The notes beneath the pieces were generated by a model. The model worked only from the letters and a program-made list of their open reading frames with translations, was not told the origin of the DNA and ran no database searches. Position numbers and translations under genes: made by a program. A stretch of DNA of 64,000 nucleotides, from positions 62,001-126,000 of the forward strand of contig JBBSFH010000009.1 of NCBI GenBank assembly GCA_038238915.1, written 5' to 3'. This document shows, piece after piece, positions 50,384 to 59,535 of this stretch (the first letter of the stretch is position 1; each line of letters opens with the position of its first letter). The stretch is from JAVVHE01 sp038238915. Lineage in GTDB: Bacteria; Pseudomonadota; Alphaproteobacteria; Sphingomonadales; Sphingomonadaceae.

Positions 50384-52396
50384 TCAACCCGGCTTCCCCT
50401 TGCCAAGATACCCGCTGAGCGGCGCAGTCGCGGCCGAATGCGTTCCGGGCCGCAGCAGATCATACACCACCGCATTCTCCAGCACGCGCTCCACATAAGT
50501 GCGCGTTTCGGAAAACGGGATCGCCTCGATCCACGCCACGGGGTCCGCGCCCGGAGCGCGCGGATCGCCGTTCAGCGCCACCCATTTTCGCACATTGCCC
50601 GCGCCCGCGTTGTAGCTCGCTACGGCGAGCACATGGCTGCCGGCCCACTGGTTCAGCAACTGCTGGTAATAGCCTGATCCGAGCTGGGCATTGTAGCTCT
50701 GGTCGCTCGTCAGCCGCGAGACGCTGAAGCCCAGCCCCAGCTTGTCCGCCGTCTGGCGCGCGGTCCCGGGAAGCAGCTGCATCAGCCCGAGCGCACCCGC
50801 GTGGCTGCGAGCCGATGCATCGAACTGGCTTTCCTGCCGCGCGATCGCGTGCATCATCGTCCAGCCCGAATCGAGCAGACTGCCAAACGCCAGCAGCGGA
50901 TAGGCATAGGGCACCCAAGGTCCGCCCTGGTTGCGGCCCGCCTTGCCGACGATCACCGCAAGCTCGGGTCGCCCTACGCCGGGTGCAAGCTGCGCGATCA
51001 ACTGCCGCTCGCCCGGCGTGGCGGTGCGGTTGGCGAGCGCGAGGAGGAAGATCGATTGCAGATCGCGCGCGCGGACTTCGCCCAACAGGCGCGCGGCGCG
51101 CACCAGCGGATCGGTCTCGATCCGCATCCGGTCCTGATCGCTCACCGGAACGGGCACCGCAGGTGGCAGAACAAGTTTCGCGCCCAGCCGTTCGGTCGCT
51201 AGCTGGCCATAGAATGTCTCGGGCGCGGTCCCGGCTTGCGCCAAGAAGCTGCGCGAGAGCGGGAGCTGGCCACCTGCCTCCTCGGCGCGCGCCGCCCAAT
51301 AGAGCCCCTTGGCGCGCGTGGCGGGGCTGAGTGCGCCCGCCTGATAGCGGCTGAAGTGAGTGAGCGCGTCAGCGGGGCGATGCAGATCGTGCAGCGCCAC
51401 ATAGCCCGCGAGCCACTCGATATCTGTAAAGGCATCGCGCTCGGCGAAAGACCGATCGTTAAGCGCACGCCCCATCGGGAAAGCGGCGTGATTGGCGGCG
51501 ATCTGGAACGCCAGATCGCCGCGCCCCGCCTTCTCGGCCACGCGCGCGAGTTCGAGACGCAGCTTGATCCAGCGCACCGGTTCGCGCGCCGAGCCCGGTG
51601 CGACGGGCTTATCCGCGATCAGCCGCTCCGCGCCCGGTTCGTCGCCACTCGCCATCAGCCAGCGCGCACGATCGAGCAGCAAGCCCGGATCGTCGGCGTA
51701 GGCGGGCGCCACTGCGGCGGCGCGCGTGTCCGCATCGGGCGCGCGCGTCTGCAGCGCGATGCGCGCCGCCGCCCACGCCTGCGCTTCCGGGGCCAGCATT
51801 GGCAGCATGCGCTGCGCTGCGCTCGTCTGGCGCGTCCACAGCAGGATATCGGCGCGCTGCGCATGGTCCACCAGGCCCAGCGTCGGCCCGAAGCGCGCGA
51901 GCAGTTCGGGTTCGAGGACCGCTGGGAGCGAAGCGCTGAGCCATGCGCGGCGCGCGGCCGTGGTGGCGTCGGCGGCGCGACCGGTGGCGGCATAGGCTTC
52001 GGCGAGCCGGTAACCCGCGCCGCCACCCTCGGGCGGATATTTCTCGAAAAAGGCGATCCGCTCCGCCATCGGCGTCGCCGCCCCCACCGCGCGCTCGGCC
52101 CGCGAACGCAGCAGCGATTCCTGCGGCCAGCCCGGATTGAGCAGCAGGAAAGCGGCGAGTTGCTCGAACGTCGCGGGATAGGCGGGCTGGCGCAGCCGGT
52201 CCCATTCGACCAGCGCGGCCGCAAGCGGATCTGCGCCGGGCGGCGTGGGCGTATCGAACCGCCCCAGCCGATCCGAAGCGAGCGCGGCTTCCAGCCAGTT
52301 CGTCTGCGCCGCATCGAGAGCGCGTGCGGGGATGACCGCCACCAGCGTGCCCGCGAGCGCCAAACTGGACATTGCGCGCACAAACTTCATATTCAT
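50384..52396 (-). CDS. Soluble lytic murein transglycosylase
   Basis: A 670-residue exported enzyme that cleaves peptidoglycan to 1,6-anhydro products. Signal peptide (AMSSLALAGTLVAVIPARA), a long alpha-superhelical U-domain, and a C-terminal Slt domain with the catalytic Glu in IARQESQFDASARSHAGAL, then GLMQLLPGTA and ASYNAGAGNV. ATG 52396 is chosen since the signal peptide follows at once; a frame open further upstream is antisense to dapA. It diverges from dapA with a 49-base gap. Confidence 0.9.
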   Translation of the reverse strand: MNMKFVRAMSSLALAGTLVAVIPARALDAAQTNWLEAALASDRLGRFDTPTPPGADPLAAALVEWDRLRQPAYPATFEQLAAFLLLNPGWPQESLLRSRAERAVGAATPMAERIAFFEKYPPEGGGAGYRLAEAYAATGRAADATTAARRAWLSASLPAVLEPELLARFGPTLGLVDHAQRADILLWTRQTSAAQRMLPMLAPEAQAWAAARIALQTRAPDADTRAAAVAPAYADDPGLLLDRARWLMASGDEPGAERLIADKPVAPGSAREPVRWIKLRLELARVAEKAGRGDLAFQIAANHAAFPMGRALNDRSFAERDAFTDIEWLAGYVALHDLHRPADALTHFSRYQAGALSPATRAKGLYWAARAEEAGGQLPLSRSFLAQAGTAPETFYGQLATERLGAKLVLPPAVPVPVSDQDRMRIETDPLVRAARLLGEVRARDLQSIFLLALANRTATPGERQLIAQLAPGVGRPELAVIVGKAGRNQGGPWVPYAYPLLAFGSLLDSGWTMMHAIARQESQFDASARSHAGALGLMQLLPGTARQTADKLGLGFSVSRLTSDQSYNAQLGSGYYQQLLNQWAGSHVLAVASYNAGAGNVRKWVALNGDPRAPGADPVAWIEAIPFSETRTYVERVLENAVVYDLLRPGTHSAATAPLSGYLGKGKPG

Positions 52397-52445
52397 GGTA
52401 CGTCGCCGCCCGCGTACTGTGCCCGCGCCCAACCCAAGGTCATTC

Positions 52446-53318
52446 ATGTTCTTCGGCTCCATCCCAGCGCTTGTTACGCCTTTTCGGGACGGAAAGTTCG
52501 ATGAGAACGCCTTCGCAACGTTCATCGAATGGCAGATCACCGAAGGCTCCGCCGCGCTCGTGCCCTGCGGTACCACAGGCGAAGCACCAACGCTGCCGCT
52601 GGACGAGCATCACCGCATCATCGCGGCTTGCGTGAAAGCGGCGGACGGCCGCGTGCCCGTGATCGCAGGCTGCGGATCGAACGATACCGCGACCGCGCTG
52701 GACCATCTCGCGCGTGCGGCGGCGAACGGCGCGGACGCGGCGCTGGTGGTGACGCCATACTATAATCGGCCTTCGCAGGATGGCCTGATCGCGCATTACA
52801 TGGCGCTGGCGGACGCGGCCGCGGTCCCGATCATCGTGTATATCGTGCCGGGCCGTACCGGCGTCAGCCTTACCATCGAAACCGTCGCGCGGCTGGCCAC
52901 GCACGAGCGCATCATCGGCATCAAGGACGCGACCGGCGATCTCGGCCGCGTCTCCGCCACCCGCGTGGCCTGCGGCGAGAATTTCGTCCAGCTTTCGGGC
53001 AACGACGATACCGCATTGGGCTTCAGCGCGATGGGCGGAGAGGGGTGCATCTCGGTGACGGCCAATGTGGCACCGCGCCTGTGCGCCGCGCTGCAGGAGG
53101 CCTGCCACGCGGGCGCGTATCACACCGCGCGCGCGATCCAGCACCGGCTGTATCCGCTGCACGCCGCTCTGTTCAGCGATGCCTCCCCTGCCCCCGCCAA
53201 ATACGCGCTCGCGCGGCTGGGATATCTGCGGGAGGAGGTTCGACTCCCCCTAGTCCCCGCCAGTGCCGCCGCGCGCGCGGCGGTCGATGCGGCGCTCGCC
53301 CACGCGGGCATCGCCTGA
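52446..53318 (+). CDS. dapA: 4-hydroxy-tetrahydrodipicolinate synthase (DapA)
   Basis: A 290-residue TIM-barrel lyase that joins pyruvate and aspartate semialdehyde in lysine and diaminopimelate synthesis. The Schiff-base Lys is Lys160 (IIGIKDATGD); the Thr in CGTTGEA and Tyr132 (VYIVPGRTG) are the other active-site residues. Most relatives have Asn after that Tyr where this has Ile. Its stop overlaps the smpB ATG by one base (TGATG). Confidence 0.93.
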   Translation: MFFGSIPALVTPFRDGKFDENAFATFIEWQITEGSAALVPCGTTGEAPTLPLDEHHRIIAACVKAADGRVPVIAGCGSNDTATALDHLARAAANGADAALVVTPYYNRPSQDGLIAHYMALADAAAVPIIVYIVPGRTGVSLTIETVARLATHERIIGIKDATGDLGRVSATRVACGENFVQLSGNDDTALGFSAMGGEGCISVTANVAPRLCAALQEACHAGAYHTARAIQHRLYPLHAALFSDASPAPAKYALARLGYLREEVRLPLVPASAAARAAVDAALAHAGIA

Positions 53319-53797
53319 TGGCGCGCCCCAGGCGGGCGGCGACCAAGCTCAAGACCGTCGCCGAGAACCGCCGCGCGCGGTACGAATATTTCATCGAGGA
53401 GACCTTCGAGGCGGGGATCGTGCTGCAGGGCACCGAAGTCAAGGCGCTGCGCATCGGCGAAGGCTCGATCGCGGAGAGCTACGCCGAAGTCAAAGCCGAC
53501 GAGATGTGGCTGGTGAACGCCAATATCCCCGAATACACGCAAGGCAACCGCTTCAACCACGAGCCCAAACGCCCGCGCAAGCTGCTGATGAAGGCGCGCG
53601 AGATCACCAAGCTCCACACCGCGATTTCGCGGCAGGGTATGACGGTGGTGCCGCTCTCGATCTACTTCAACGAAGTCGGCCGCGCCAAGGTCGAGATCGC
53701 GCTGGCCAAGGGCAAGAAGCTCCACGACAAGCGCGAGACCGACAAGGAACGCGACTGGAAGCGCGAACAGGGACGGCTGATGCGCGACCGGGGGTGA
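53318..53797 (+). CDS. smpB: SsrA-binding protein SmpB
   Basis: A 159-residue RNA-binding protein needed for trans-translation with tmRNA. NRRARYEYFIEETFEAGIVL and QGTEVKALRIGEGSI form the OB-fold start; the C-terminal basic tail KGKKLHDKRETDKERDWKRE is typical. The ATG overlaps the dapA stop. tmRNA itself is not in the window. Confidence 0.95.
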   Translation: MARPRRAATKLKTVAENRRARYEYFIEETFEAGIVLQGTEVKALRIGEGSIAESYAEVKADEMWLVNANIPEYTQGNRFNHEPKRPRKLLMKAREITKLHTAISRQGMTVVPLSIYFNEVGRAKVEIALAKGKKLHDKRETDKERDWKREQGRLMRDRG

Positions 53798-53841
53798 CGC
53801 AAACGGCGGTCCGTGCGTATATGGGTGGGATGGTTGCGGTA

Positions 53842-54144
53842 ATGATCGACACGTTGGCGGCAAGCGAACAGCTTGTGGACGCGGGCATCCCCGCCGACCA
53901 CACACGCGCGATCGCGCGGCTGATGTCCGGCGCGCAGGTGACGGCACGTGAGGATCTGGCGACGAAGTCGGATGTTGACGGCGTGCGCAAGGAGATTGCG
54001 GCTTCGGCCGATCTGCTGCGTCAGGGGATCAAAGCCGCGAACGCCGAGCTGAAGGCCGACATGGTGCGCTGGCTTTTTGCCAGCCAACTCGCGATCGTTG
54101 TCGCGCTGGCAGGCCTGATGGCGTTTTTCAAGCATTTCGGCTGA
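53842..54144 (+). CDS. Small coiled-coil membrane protein, DUF1640-like
   Basis: About 100 residues: an N-terminal segment MIDTLAASEQLVDAGIPAD and a DLATKSDVDGVRKEI heptad-rich coiled coil, then one C-terminal membrane helix (WLFASQLAIVVALAGLMAFF). This is the layout of bacterial DUF1640/CCDC90-like proteins, whose function is unknown. ATG 53842 matches the conserved start; ATGs at 53821 and 53830 are in frame. It lies between smpB and rlmN. Confidence 0.75.
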   Translation: MIDTLAASEQLVDAGIPADHTRAIARLMSGAQVTAREDLATKSDVDGVRKEIAASADLLRQGIKAANAELKADMVRWLFASQLAIVVALAGLMAFFKHFG

Positions 54145-54162
54145 GCCGGTTCGCGCAGGTTT

Positions 54163-55314
54163 ATGCAATTCCCCGGCCTGATCGATCCCGTCGTCACCCC
54201 CCGCGCGCTCATTCCGGCGCGCTCGGACGGGCGTGTCGAGCTGATCGGCCTCACCCGCGCGGAACTCACCGCCGCGCTCACGCACGCAGGCGTCGCCAGC
54301 GCCAAGATGCGCGCCTCCCAGCTCTGGCAATGGGTCTATAATCGCGGCGTCACCGACCCCCAGTTGATGACCAATATCGCCAAGGACGCACGCGCGATCA
54401 TCGCGGAAAAGTTCAGCATCGATCGCCCCGAAGTCGCCGAGGCGCAGACCTCCACCGATGGCACGCGCAAATGGCTGCTGCGCATGGCGGACGGGGCGGA
54501 GGCCGAGATGGTGTTCATCCCGGAAAGCGATCGCGGCACTTTGTGCGTGAGCAGTCAGGTCGGCTGCACGCTCAACTGCCGCTTCTGTTACACGGGCACG
54601 ATGCGGCTGGTCCGCAATCTCACTGCGGGCGAGATCGTCGGCCAGATCATGCTCGCGCGCGATGCACTGGGCGAATGGCCCAGCCCCACCGACGGTCGTC
54701 TGCTGACCAATATCGTCATGATGGGCATGGGCGAGCCGCTCTATAACTTCGATAACGTCCGCGATGCGCTCAAGATCGTCATGCAGCCCGACGGCATCGC
54801 CATGTCGCGGCGCAGGATCACGCTGTCCACCGCGGGCGTGGTGCCGATGATGGCGCGCGCAGGAGACGAGATCGGGGTCAATCTGGCAGTCTCGCTACAC
54901 GCGGTCACCAAGGAGGTGCGCGACGAGATCGTGCCCTTGAACAAGAAATACGGCATCGAGGAATTGCTCGCCGCCTGCGCCGCCTATCCGGGCGCGAACA
55001 ATGCGCGGCGGATCACGTTTGAATATGTGATGCTGAAGGACAAGAACGATAGCGAGGCGGACGCGCGCGAACTCGTCCGGTTGTTGATGGCGTATAATCT
55101 GCCCGCGAAGGTCAATCTGATCCCGTTCAACCCGTGGCCGGGCAGCGAGTACGAGTGCTCAACGCCCGAGCGCATCCAGCGCTTCAGCGATATCGTCTTC
55201 CAGGCGGGCATCAGCGCCCCCATCCGCCGCGCGCGCGGCGCAGACATCATGGCCGCGTGCGGCCAGCTTAAAAGCACGACCGAAAAGGTGCGGGCTTCGC
55301 GGATCGAGCACTAG
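54163..55314 (+). CDS. rlmN: 23S rRNA/tRNA (adenine-C2)-methyltransferase RlmN
   Basis: A 383-residue radical SAM enzyme that methylates A2503 of 23S rRNA and A37 of some tRNAs. The CxxxCxxC cluster motif is CTLNCRFCYTG near residue 130; the methyl-carrying Cys near the C-terminus is in ADIMAACGQL. MGMGEPLYNFDNV and NLAVSLHAVTKEVRDEIVPL are typical. ATG 54163 is used. Confidence 0.95.
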   Translation: MQFPGLIDPVVTPRALIPARSDGRVELIGLTRAELTAALTHAGVASAKMRASQLWQWVYNRGVTDPQLMTNIAKDARAIIAEKFSIDRPEVAEAQTSTDGTRKWLLRMADGAEAEMVFIPESDRGTLCVSSQVGCTLNCRFCYTGTMRLVRNLTAGEIVGQIMLARDALGEWPSPTDGRLLTNIVMMGMGEPLYNFDNVRDALKIVMQPDGIAMSRRRITLSTAGVVPMMARAGDEIGVNLAVSLHAVTKEVRDEIVPLNKKYGIEELLAACAAYPGANNARRITFEYVMLKDKNDSEADARELVRLLMAYNLPAKVNLIPFNPWPGSEYECSTPERIQRFSDIVFQAGISAPIRRARGADIMAACGQLKSTTEKVRASRIEH

Positions 55315-55348
55315 CCGCAGCCCGCTCCGCACGTTAGCGATCTGCCCC

Positions 55349-56461
55349 ATGAAAACCCGCGCCGCCGTCGCCTTTGCCGTCAACCAGCCGCTCGAAATCG
55401 TCGAGGTCGATCTCGATGGGCCAAAGTCGGGCGAAGTGCTCGTCGAGATCATGGCGACGGGTGTGTGCCACACCGATCAATACACGCTGAGCGGGCAGGA
55501 CAGCGAAGCGCTTTTCCCCTCGATCCTGGGCCATGAGGGAGCGGGCATCGTCCGCGAGATCGGGGTGGGCGTCACCAGCGTTGCGCCCGGCGATCATGTG
55601 ATCCCGCTCTACACGCCCGAGTGTCGCCAGTGTAAATCCTGCCTCAGCCGCAAGACCAACCTGTGCACGCAAATCCGCGCGACGCAGGGCAAGGGCCTGA
55701 TGCCCGATGGCACCAGCCGGTTTAGCTACAAGGGCCAGATGCTCCACCATTATATGGGGACGAGCACGTTCAGTAACTTCACCGTGCTCCCCGAGATCGC
55801 GGTCGCCAAAGTTCGTGCGGACGCGCCCTTCGACAAGATCTGCTATTGTGGCTGCGGCGTTACCACAGGCGTGGGTGCTGCGATCTGGACCGCGAAGGTC
55901 GAACCGGGCTCGACAGTCGCGGTGTTCGGCCTGGGCGGCATCGGGCTCAACGTGGTGCAGGGCGCGCGCCTCGCTGGTGCCGAGCGCATCATCGGTGTCG
56001 ATCTGAACCCCGCCAAGCGCGCGATGGCCGAGCAATTTGGCATGACCGATTTCCTAAACCCCGCCGACACCGGCCGCGACGCGGTCGTGGGCGCGATCGT
56101 CGAGATGACCGGCGGCGGGGTGGATTACAGCTTCGATTGCACCGGCAACACCGGCGTGATGCGCCAGGCGCTCGAATGCTGCCATCGAGGCTGGGGCGTC
56201 TCCACCATCATCGGCGTCGCCCCCTCCGGAGCCGAAATCGCGACGCGGCCGTTCCAGCTTGTCACCGGCCGCGTCTGGAAAGGCTCGGCGTTCGGCGGCG
56301 CGCGCGGCCGCACCGATACACCGCGCATCGTCGACTGGTACATGCAGGGCAAAATCGCGATCGATCCGCTAATCACCCACGTGCTGCCGCTCGAGCGCAT
56401 CAACGACGCATTCGGCCTGATGGAGCGCGGTGAAAGCATCCGCAGCGTGGTGGTGTTCTGA
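55349..56461 (+). CDS. frmA: S-(hydroxymethyl)glutathione dehydrogenase (class III ADH)
   Basis: A 370-residue zinc medium-chain dehydrogenase that oxidises the formaldehyde-glutathione adduct with NAD+. Catalytic zinc residues lie in GVCHTDQYTLSG and LGHEGAG; structural zinc Cys in CRQCKSCLSRKTNLC; NAD motif GLGGIGLNV. Length and motifs fit GSH-dependent formaldehyde dehydrogenase. The next gene, S-formylglutathione hydrolase, overlaps by one base (TGATG), so formate is the joint product. Confidence 0.95.
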   Translation: MKTRAAVAFAVNQPLEIVEVDLDGPKSGEVLVEIMATGVCHTDQYTLSGQDSEALFPSILGHEGAGIVREIGVGVTSVAPGDHVIPLYTPECRQCKSCLSRKTNLCTQIRATQGKGLMPDGTSRFSYKGQMLHHYMGTSTFSNFTVLPEIAVAKVRADAPFDKICYCGCGVTTGVGAAIWTAKVEPGSTVAVFGLGGIGLNVVQGARLAGAERIIGVDLNPAKRAMAEQFGMTDFLNPADTGRDAVVGAIVEMTGGGVDYSFDCTGNTGVMRQALECCHRGWGVSTIIGVAPSGAEIATRPFQLVTGRVWKGSAFGGARGRTDTPRIVDWYMQGKIAIDPLITHVLPLERINDAFGLMERGESIRSVVVF

Positions 56462-57324
56462 TGACGCTTGAAACCCTCTCCACCCACCGCGCCTTCGGCG
56501 GCACGCAGACCTTCCACCAGCACACGTCCTCCGCCACGGGCACGCGGATGCGCTTGGGCGTGTTCTCCCCGCCACAGGCTTCGCACGGGCCGGTGCCAAT
56601 CCTCTGGTTCCTTGCGGGGCTCACCTGCACCGAGGAAAATTTCCCGGTGAAGGCGGGTGCTCAGCGCGCCGCTGCCGATCTTGGCCTGATGCTGATCTCG
56701 CCCGACACCTCGCCACGCGGCGAGGGCGTTCCCGATGATCCCGAGGGTGCCTTCGATTTCGGCCTCGCCGCCAGCTTCTATCTCGATGCGACACAGACCC
56801 CATGGTCCGCGCACTACCGGATGGAAAGCTGGCTTACGCACGAGCTTCCGGCGTTGATCGCAGCCGAGTTTCCTCACGCCGATATGGAGCGCCAGGCGAT
56901 CTGCGGACATTCGATGGGAGGCCACGGCGCGCTCACGCTCGCGCTCAGGCACCCCAATCGCTACCGCTCGGTCAGCGCCTTCGCGCCGATCTGCGCTCCG
57001 TCACAGGTTCCTTGGGGGGAGAAAGCGTTCTCGGCGTATCTCGGCGAGGATCGCGCGCGCTGGCGCGAGCACGATGCGGTGGCGCTGATCGAGGATGGGG
57101 CCCGCGTGGCCGAACTGCTGGTCGAACAGGGCACCGCCGATCCTTGGCTCGCAACCCAGCTCAGGCCCGAACTGCTCGGGGCCGCGTGCGCTGCCGCCGC
57201 GATCCCTCTCACGCTTAACCTGCGCGAGGGCTATGATCACGGCTATTTCTTCGTGCAATCCTTCATCGATCAGCATCTCGCGTGGCATCGGGAGCGGTTG
57301 CGCCTGCCTTTGGCGAGCCCGTGA
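56461..57324 (+). CDS. fghA: S-formylglutathione hydrolase
   Basis: A 287-residue alpha/beta-hydrolase that splits S-formylglutathione to formate and glutathione. The nucleophile elbow is ICGHSMGGHGAL near residue 146; LAGLTCTEENFPVKAGAQ and EGYDHGYFF complete the triad region. ATG 56461 is coupled to frmA. Its last 62 bases are antisense to the small DUF2061 gene. Confidence 0.94.
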   Translation: MTLETLSTHRAFGGTQTFHQHTSSATGTRMRLGVFSPPQASHGPVPILWFLAGLTCTEENFPVKAGAQRAAADLGLMLISPDTSPRGEGVPDDPEGAFDFGLAASFYLDATQTPWSAHYRMESWLTHELPALIAAEFPHADMERQAICGHSMGGHGALTLALRHPNRYRSVSAFAPICAPSQVPWGEKAFSAYLGEDRARWREHDAVALIEDGARVAELLVEQGTADPWLATQLRPELLGAACAAAAIPLTLNLREGYDHGYFFVQSFIDQHLAWHRERLRLPLASP

Positions 57325-57541
57325 GGAAGCCCCAGCTGATCTGCGCCCACACCCGCTCGTGGACGAAATAGAGCAGGATTTTCGTGATGACCTCGGTCCC
57401 GGCAATCTTCCCGGCGATATGACTATCACCGTGCGTGAAGATCAGTCCGAGCACGAAGGTATCGATGCTCCCGAGCGTCCGCCAGCTCACCGCCTTTATC
57501 AGCGAACGGGCATTGGCTTCCTTGCCCTTGAACAGAAACAT
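57263..57541 (-). CDS. DUF2061 small membrane protein
   Basis: A 92-residue protein with the family core LIKAVSWRTLGSIDTFVLG, two membrane segments and KILLYFVHERVWAQISWG. Function is unknown; members often sit near sulfate or stress genes. ATG 57541 has AGGA upstream with suitable spacing. The 3' end runs 62 bases into the end of fghA on the other strand. Confidence 0.78.
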   Translation of the reverse strand: MFLFKGKEANARSLIKAVSWRTLGSIDTFVLGLIFTHGDSHIAGKIAGTEVITKILLYFVHERVWAQISWGFLTGSPKAGATAPDATRDADR

Positions 57542-57859
57542 TCGGCTCGTTCCTCACCATTGCTCGGCGCTAATGCGTTGAAGTGGCAACGCGCGCAATC
57601 CGGCGGACGCACCGATCGTGACCTGACCGCGTGACCGTCGTACAGCGATGCCGGGCGTGCGGTATCTGCGGCAGAGGATCGCCAACCCGCCCGCGGCATC
57701 TGTACCTCGAAGCAGACCGCGTAGCTATCGCGGACGAACTCGCGCGCTGGACACCGACGTTGGAGCCGAGGGTGCCTGACTCCGAAAACGGATATCTGGA
57801 TTGATCACCCCTCAACTCCGCAGCGCCAGGCCCGCACGACATCCGGACGGACACTGACT
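57542..57859. other. Gene-free stretch of 318 bases
   Basis: No coding frame with recognisable motifs, no tRNA and no clear terminator is seen here. It may hold the DUF2061 promoter at its left end and the 3' flank of the antiporter gene at its right end. Its base pattern lacks the strong third-position GC of the real genes. Confidence 0.5.
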
Positions 57860-59077
57860 TCAGCTCGTGGTAGGCGGAAGCGGATCGGGCTCGGCGCGCT
57901 CGATCAGGCCGAGCGCTCGCAGCATCAGCGGCATTGTCAGCCCCTGGACGAAGATCGAAATCGCCACGACGGCAAACGCGGTCAGGACGATCGCATCGCG
58001 CTGCGGCAGGTCTGCGGGCAATCCAAGCGCGAGCGCAAGTGCGAGCGCGCCGCGCAGCCCGCCCCACACCAGAATATGCTGGTGGCGAGGATCGACTCTC
58101 AGCGCCGATCCGCCGAACAGCGCGCTCAAGGGATAGATCGCCACCGCGCGCGCGACGAGGATGATCAGCGATGCAACGAGCGCAGGCTTCCAGATCGCAA
58201 TCAGCGGCAATCCCGCGCCGCTTCCGCCGATCAGGACGAAAATCAGCGAATTGGCGAGAAATGCGGCATATTCCCAGAAGGCCAACACCCCGAGGCGGTT
58301 CGCCTCGGCGATCGCGCCTCTCGGGCCGAGATTGCCGACGACGAGACCGGCCGTGAGCGAGGCGAGTACGCCTGACAGATGGAAATGCTCGGCAAGCAGA
58401 AAGCTGCCGTATGCGGCAAGCGTGGTCAGCGTGATCTCGACGAGCTTGTTGGTGGTACCCCCCGCCACCAGCAGCAGGCCGCCCGCGACGATCCCGCCCG
58501 CCGCAATCCCACCCGCGACCGAGCGCGCGATTTCAGTGCCGATACCGGGCGCGGTCAGCGCCTCGCCCGAGGCGAACTGGAGCGCGACCGCAAACAACAC
58601 TGCGGCAACGCCATCGTTGAGCAGACTTTCGGACTCGACAAGCAGATGTAGGCGGTCGCCAACCCTGGTTTCCTTGAACAGCGCGATCACCGAGACCGGA
58701 TCGGTGGCCGCGATCAGCGAGCCGAAGAGCGCCGCTCCCGCCCAGCTCCAGCCGATAATGAAATGCATGCCGGTCGCGACGACGCCTGCCGATAGGCCGA
58801 CGCCGACAAAGGCGAGCGTCAACACCACGGGCAGATCGCGCCGGAGCGCGGGCCAGCGAATGTTGAGCGCGGCTTCGAACACCAGCGGCGGCAGGAAGAC
58901 AAGGAACACGACGTCCTTGGACAGCGGGAAATCGACGCTGATCGGCGCAGCCGCGAGCGCCACTCCCGCCGCGACTAGGCCGACGCTGTAGGGGACGTGG
59001 AGCTTGTCCGACGCGATCGCCGTCAGCATCGCCACAAAGAGCAGTAGGCCGAGCGTGGAGATGTTGGCTTCGAGCAT
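57860..59077 (-). CDS. CPA1-family cation:proton antiporter
   Basis: A 405-residue membrane protein with about twelve hydrophobic segments. Transport motifs are FPLSKDVVFLVFLPPLVFEAA, ATDPVSVIALFKE and ESESLLNDGVA (the ND pair of CPA1 antiporters). It would exchange Na+ or K+ for H+. ATG 59077 (MLEANISTLG) is preferred to the in-frame ATG 59110. There is no C-terminal regulatory domain. Confidence 0.88.
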   Translation of the reverse strand: MLEANISTLGLLLFVAMLTAIASDKLHVPYSVGLVAAGVALAAAPISVDFPLSKDVVFLVFLPPLVFEAALNIRWPALRRDLPVVLTLAFVGVGLSAGVVATGMHFIIGWSWAGAALFGSLIAATDPVSVIALFKETRVGDRLHLLVESESLLNDGVAAVLFAVALQFASGEALTAPGIGTEIARSVAGGIAAGGIVAGGLLLVAGGTTNKLVEITLTTLAAYGSFLLAEHFHLSGVLASLTAGLVVGNLGPRGAIAEANRLGVLAFWEYAAFLANSLIFVLIGGSGAGLPLIAIWKPALVASLIILVARAVAIYPLSALFGGSALRVDPRHQHILVWGGLRGALALALALGLPADLPQRDAIVLTAFAVVAISIFVQGLTMPLMLRALGLIERAEPDPLPPTTS

Positions 59078-59186
59078 GGTCGGGTTTTCGCCGACTGGGC
59101 CGCCCGCCACAACATGAAATCGTTATCCAGCGTGCGCTTTGCGCCTTTGCTGCCCGGCGGTTCGGCTGGGCCTGCGCCAGCAAGGG

Positions 59187-59277
59187 CGCGAGCGTTGGGG
59201 ATGACGATGCGGCGCGCGTCGTAGGTGCGGATGACCGTGGCGCGCGAGGAGATGTTCGTGTAGCGCCATCGCCGCAT
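59187..59277 (-). pseudogene. Possible remnant of an MscS-type mechanosensitive channel
   Basis: A minus-strand frame reads WRYTNISSRATVIRTYDARR and then IVIPNA. This is like the beta-domain segment of MscS channels, where a strand pattern of the type RTYDGRxVxIPN is conserved. Only about 30 codons match; the membrane helices before it and the domain after it are absent or out of frame. It is weak evidence for a decayed gene in an otherwise gene-free stretch. Confidence 0.4.
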
Positions 59278-59535
59278 AGGACGCGCACGTGAACCCGGCC
59301 GCGACTACGCCCCCAGCACCGCCACCGCGACGACGATCGCGGTGCTTCGCGCGTCCACCGAACGACACCAGAGCCCAGTACGGGTGCGACGGAGGCGCTC
59401 GATCGTCTCGGGGCTCAGCGCGGGGCGCTACATGGGGCGTGCTATCCGCGACAACATGCGAGCACGCAAACGGTCGTTGACTGGCCTTCCACGGCGAGTC
59501 CGATAAAACGTCCGGTGTCGGGAGCGCTGCCAAAA
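59278..59535. other. Gene-free stretch upstream of the DUF389 gene
   Basis: With the remnant at 59187-59277 this makes about 460 bases without an intact gene between the antiporter and DUF389 genes. Several short frames are open, but none shows a known motif. The promoters of both divergent genes are probably here; no clear -35/-10 pair was identified. Confidence 0.5.

Noticed and set aside
53821..53841. Earlier ATGs as the start of the DUF1640-like gene
   Set aside because: Both are in frame, but the conserved family start (MxDTLAA) matches ATG 53842; this remains uncertain.
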